64,000 bases of DNA from Smittia aterrima (lineage: Eukaryota > Arthropoda > Insecta > Diptera > Chironomidae): assembly GCA_033063855.1 (NCBI GenBank), contig CP093831.1, forward strand, positions 27,776,001 to 27,840,000. The letters run 5' to 3'. Positions 61,301-64,000 of the stretch are shown here, one piece after another. The notes beneath the pieces are model-generated. The model worked only from the letters and a program-made list of their open reading frames with translations. It was not told where the DNA came from and searched no databases. A program made the position numbers and the translations under genes. How positions within the stretch are numbered: position 1 is the first letter of the stretch; each line of letters opens with the position of its first letter.

Positions 61301-64000
61301 TCAGTGCTTTTATGAAAACATCTACCGACATCTGTTTGACAAAAAGCCACCGAAAAATCACGTCTTAAACATAAATCAAGAGAGGAAGACATAAAAATTT
61401 CGCCATCAAACATTAGTTGGATTCTTCCATTTCTCCGACAGAAAATTTCTGTCATTAATTTTATTGTTTCAGAGTTCTCGGGATGGTCGTTTGATTTCGA
61501 AATCAAATTACTATCGATAATCTTGATGTTACTCAATAGTCTCGTTTATCTGTTCAACATTTTTCCATTATCAAGCGAACACCGACAGAGATTTTCTCTT
61601 TTTGTGCTTACCAAACAATGAACTGAAAGTTTTCCAATTTGCATTTAAGAGAAAGAATTTCTCGGGAATTTTTGCTCCCGAAATAAATCAATTTTTCTCT
61701 TTCTGTTTCTTTTTTGGAAACAAAAAGCTTTTGCATAAACATCGTTTCGGAACAGCTTGAGTGAGAAAGAAATTTATCTCGCCACCAGACACTCTGCCTC
61801 ATAAATAAACTTTATGCATTTTCATATTTTTCAAATGTAATATTTGTAATTGGAAATTATTGTGTAACACAGAAATGCAATTTTCTCGAGAAGCCTTCAA
61901 TATTTTCCACTCGAGACTCGAGCAGTCATTGGCAACTTCTTTTTTGGCAAACAGTAATTGGAAGCATTCATTTTCAAAGTTCTGAAGTTATTTTATTGTA
62001 ATTTTGTCACAAAAGAGAGGAAGTTAGCCACATTCAATTATTTCGACTCATGGATCAACATTCAATTCAATGCACGAGCATATTCTGCAACTTTCTCGGG
62101 TAATTTCAATTTTCAAAGTTTGTCTTGGAAAGGGCCGAGGAGAGAAAAGTTTTTCCGGGGAAAAGCCTGAAGGCGGGAAAAGGGTTTCGTTCTAAATTTA
62201 ATGATTAACATTAATAAAAAAGAAAGAGGAGGCTCCATAAATTACGTCCATGGAGATAATTAAATCAGAATTTTGAGAGCTTTTTGAAGCCTCAAATTAA
62301 CTTAAGTAGTTTTCATCAGCACGAACATAAATTCTCTGAAACACTAAACTTACGTTTTTATAATTTGATCAGATGCAACTTTTCCGGAAAATTAAAAAAA
62401 CTCTTTTCAGTCGTAAAGAAAGTTTTTTTTTCTGACTTCGTCATGCGAAGGATGAAGAATAAGGAACTGACTTTAACTTATTCATCATTCAATATTTGTT
62501 CAGAGTTGAAACTAGAAAATGTTTGAACATTTCCTCGGAATCTCAAGCATCGGGAAATTCTGCATTTTTATTCTCTGAAAAGTCCCGGAAATGGGAGAAG
62601 AAAAACTATAAAATTTTAATCGGAAAACTTTTCTTTCTCAACGCGTCATAATAGATAAATTTTGCGTTGCTTAGTTTTAAACCGGAAGGCAACGAAGAAA
62701 AAAGAAATTTTGGAGTACGAGGACTGAAAAAATAATTTCCTACAAGTCTAAGCGATAAAATATTGAGGTTCATTAAATTCTCCATCCCAACGATTTTCTG
62801 CGATTTCTCAGCGTCTCGTTATTCACTTGCTTCAGCTCAAAGCGTGCCGGCTTAACTTGTCGATGTTCCTCGAACGATGAGAATTTCTGTTGACATTCGC
62901 TGATTCCTCAATTTGTTTGAATGTTCTTTCGAATCATCGACGAGAGAGCTCACAAAATTAAAAATTCAAATTTCACGAGAACTTTTAATCTAAATTGAAA
63001 CAAAGTTCATCAAAACAATTGCTCGTTGAACCTCATTTAACAATTTCCACTAAAAATGAAATTGAAAAGAAAAAAGCGATAAAAATTTATCAATCTCTTA
63101 ATTTTCTTCTTCCTTCCTTTGACAGACTTTTCAGATGAAAAATTATCATTTAATTTTGTATTCAGAATTCCCATGAAGCTTTCACAATCAACTGATAAAT
63201 CACAAGAGAGAGAGAGAATATTGATTGTGCGTTAGATTCGGGTGGAGATGCTTCCTTGGACAAAATTCTCATGGTCGGGGGAGACATTTATGGGAAAAGT
63301 TTTTGAATTTATGATGCTCTCGAGTTGGCACTAGAACCTTTCTCACACTGTTTGATGAATAACAAGTTCGAACGCATGGAATACTTGCACGATCCGAAAT
63401 ATGTTTGCGAGATACACTTGGGAAAAATTTACTCACTGACAGCTTTCGATAAATGTTCTGATCTGATTCCCTCTCACAACAGAAATTAACTTCTCATCGA
63501 CTCGAGGGAAAGTTGAATTTATATTTTCAATTTAAACAAATTTGCATCAAGATACGAAGATTAGTCGTCTCAGATATCATAAACTGCTGACGAAGTTCTC
63601 TCGAATTTCTCGTCTCGAATTCAACAACGAAAGTCGATATGAATGATTGAGATTGTTTGGACGGTAATTTATGTTATTTACTCTCGAAGAGGCGAGTGAA
63701 ACAAAGCTTCGCATTCCCTCCCCGCAACTTTCATTCAATAAAATGTTTTTTTTTCTTCCTCCTAATGTTTGCTGATTTGCAAAACTGTTTCTCTTGCCCT
63801 TTTCTCTCCCTTCATGGTTCTTATGTAAATCGCTTTTTAAAATGCTTTCCGTGCTGGAAATATGAGGCTCGCCCTTTGTAGTGCGGTTAAGAATGAAACA
63901 GGAAAAAGTTTATTGTTGATTGATTTGAAGGATATAAAAAGGAGAAAAAGGCTCTTTCATCAAGAGGCGCCCTGCTACGAACAGATGTTGCCATCCCCAA
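58363..64000. other. nAChR alpha7 intron 6, open to the window end
   Basis: At least 5.6 kb without a recognisable next exon (which should begin LDLQLQ). The receptor frame stays open for 124 codons past the donor to 58734. The rest holds no supported gene. A short GAGAGAGAGA run lies near 63210. Confidence 0.6.

Noticed and set aside
1..64000. CRISPR arrays, bacterial operons or viral genes
   Set aside because: No spaced direct-repeat arrays, no ribosome-binding-site gene strings and no viral hallmark proteins. Spliceosomal introns show nuclear insect DNA.

Overview
The window looks like nuclear DNA of a nematoceran fly, most likely a midge of the Chironomidae or a close relative. The evidence is high A+T, very short introns (about 50-60 bp) in most genes, insect-only chemoreceptor families, and clear orthologs of Drosophila morgue and nAChR alpha7. 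The species cannot be named from sequence alone. Multi-exon models below were built by joining reading frames across GT-AG (or GC-AG) borders. All intact models close in frame.

Region 1 (1-18.2 kb) is a chemoreceptor island on the minus strand. It holds four odorant-receptor (7tm_6) genes (one cut by the left edge), two tandem ionotropic receptors (647 and 627 aa), and several chimeric OR/IR relics. A C2H2 zinc-finger gene (10.4-11.6 kb), a decayed LRR gene and several small repeat elements are interspersed. All four OR genes share one exon plan, including a non-canonical GC-AG intron, a conserved upstream block, and (in three) a decayed divergent block about 140-300 bp upstream.

Region 2 (18.2-30.1 kb) is a housekeeping block. 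It contains SRBD1/Tex (minus) head-to-head with SNX29 (plus), then morgue (F-box plus inactive E2 domain, minus), a short RecQ5-type helicase (plus), ERCC1 (plus) and REV1 (minus). RecQ, ERCC1 and REV1 are all DNA-repair proteins. The RecQ segment sits between two diverged copies of a promoter-like sequence, as if inserted between morgue and ERCC1.

Region 3 (30.8-42.6 kb) is a minus-strand array of six intact secreted DUF1091/DM8-type genes (183-185 aa, identical four-exon plan and intron phases), each with the same TATA-containing promoter block. It is followed by two intact small secreted LRR genes and a third decayed copy. Tails of the LRR gene are carried along inside DUF1091 repeat units. 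Three small mobile elements lie here, including a clean hAT-type MITE with an 8-bp target duplication and paralogous empty sites.

Region 4 (42.9-64 kb) holds BRD7/BRD9 (plus), two small Snakeskin-like four-TM membrane proteins (minus), and the 5' half of nicotinic acetylcholine receptor alpha7 (plus). The receptor gene has large introns and runs off the right edge. The long non-coding stretches 49.7-53.7 kb and 58.4-64 kb show no gene I can support.

Functionally the window joins two chemosensory arrays (OR/IR; DUF1091/LRR) that evolve by local duplication, conversion-like chimerism and pseudogenisation to conserved single-copy cellular genes.
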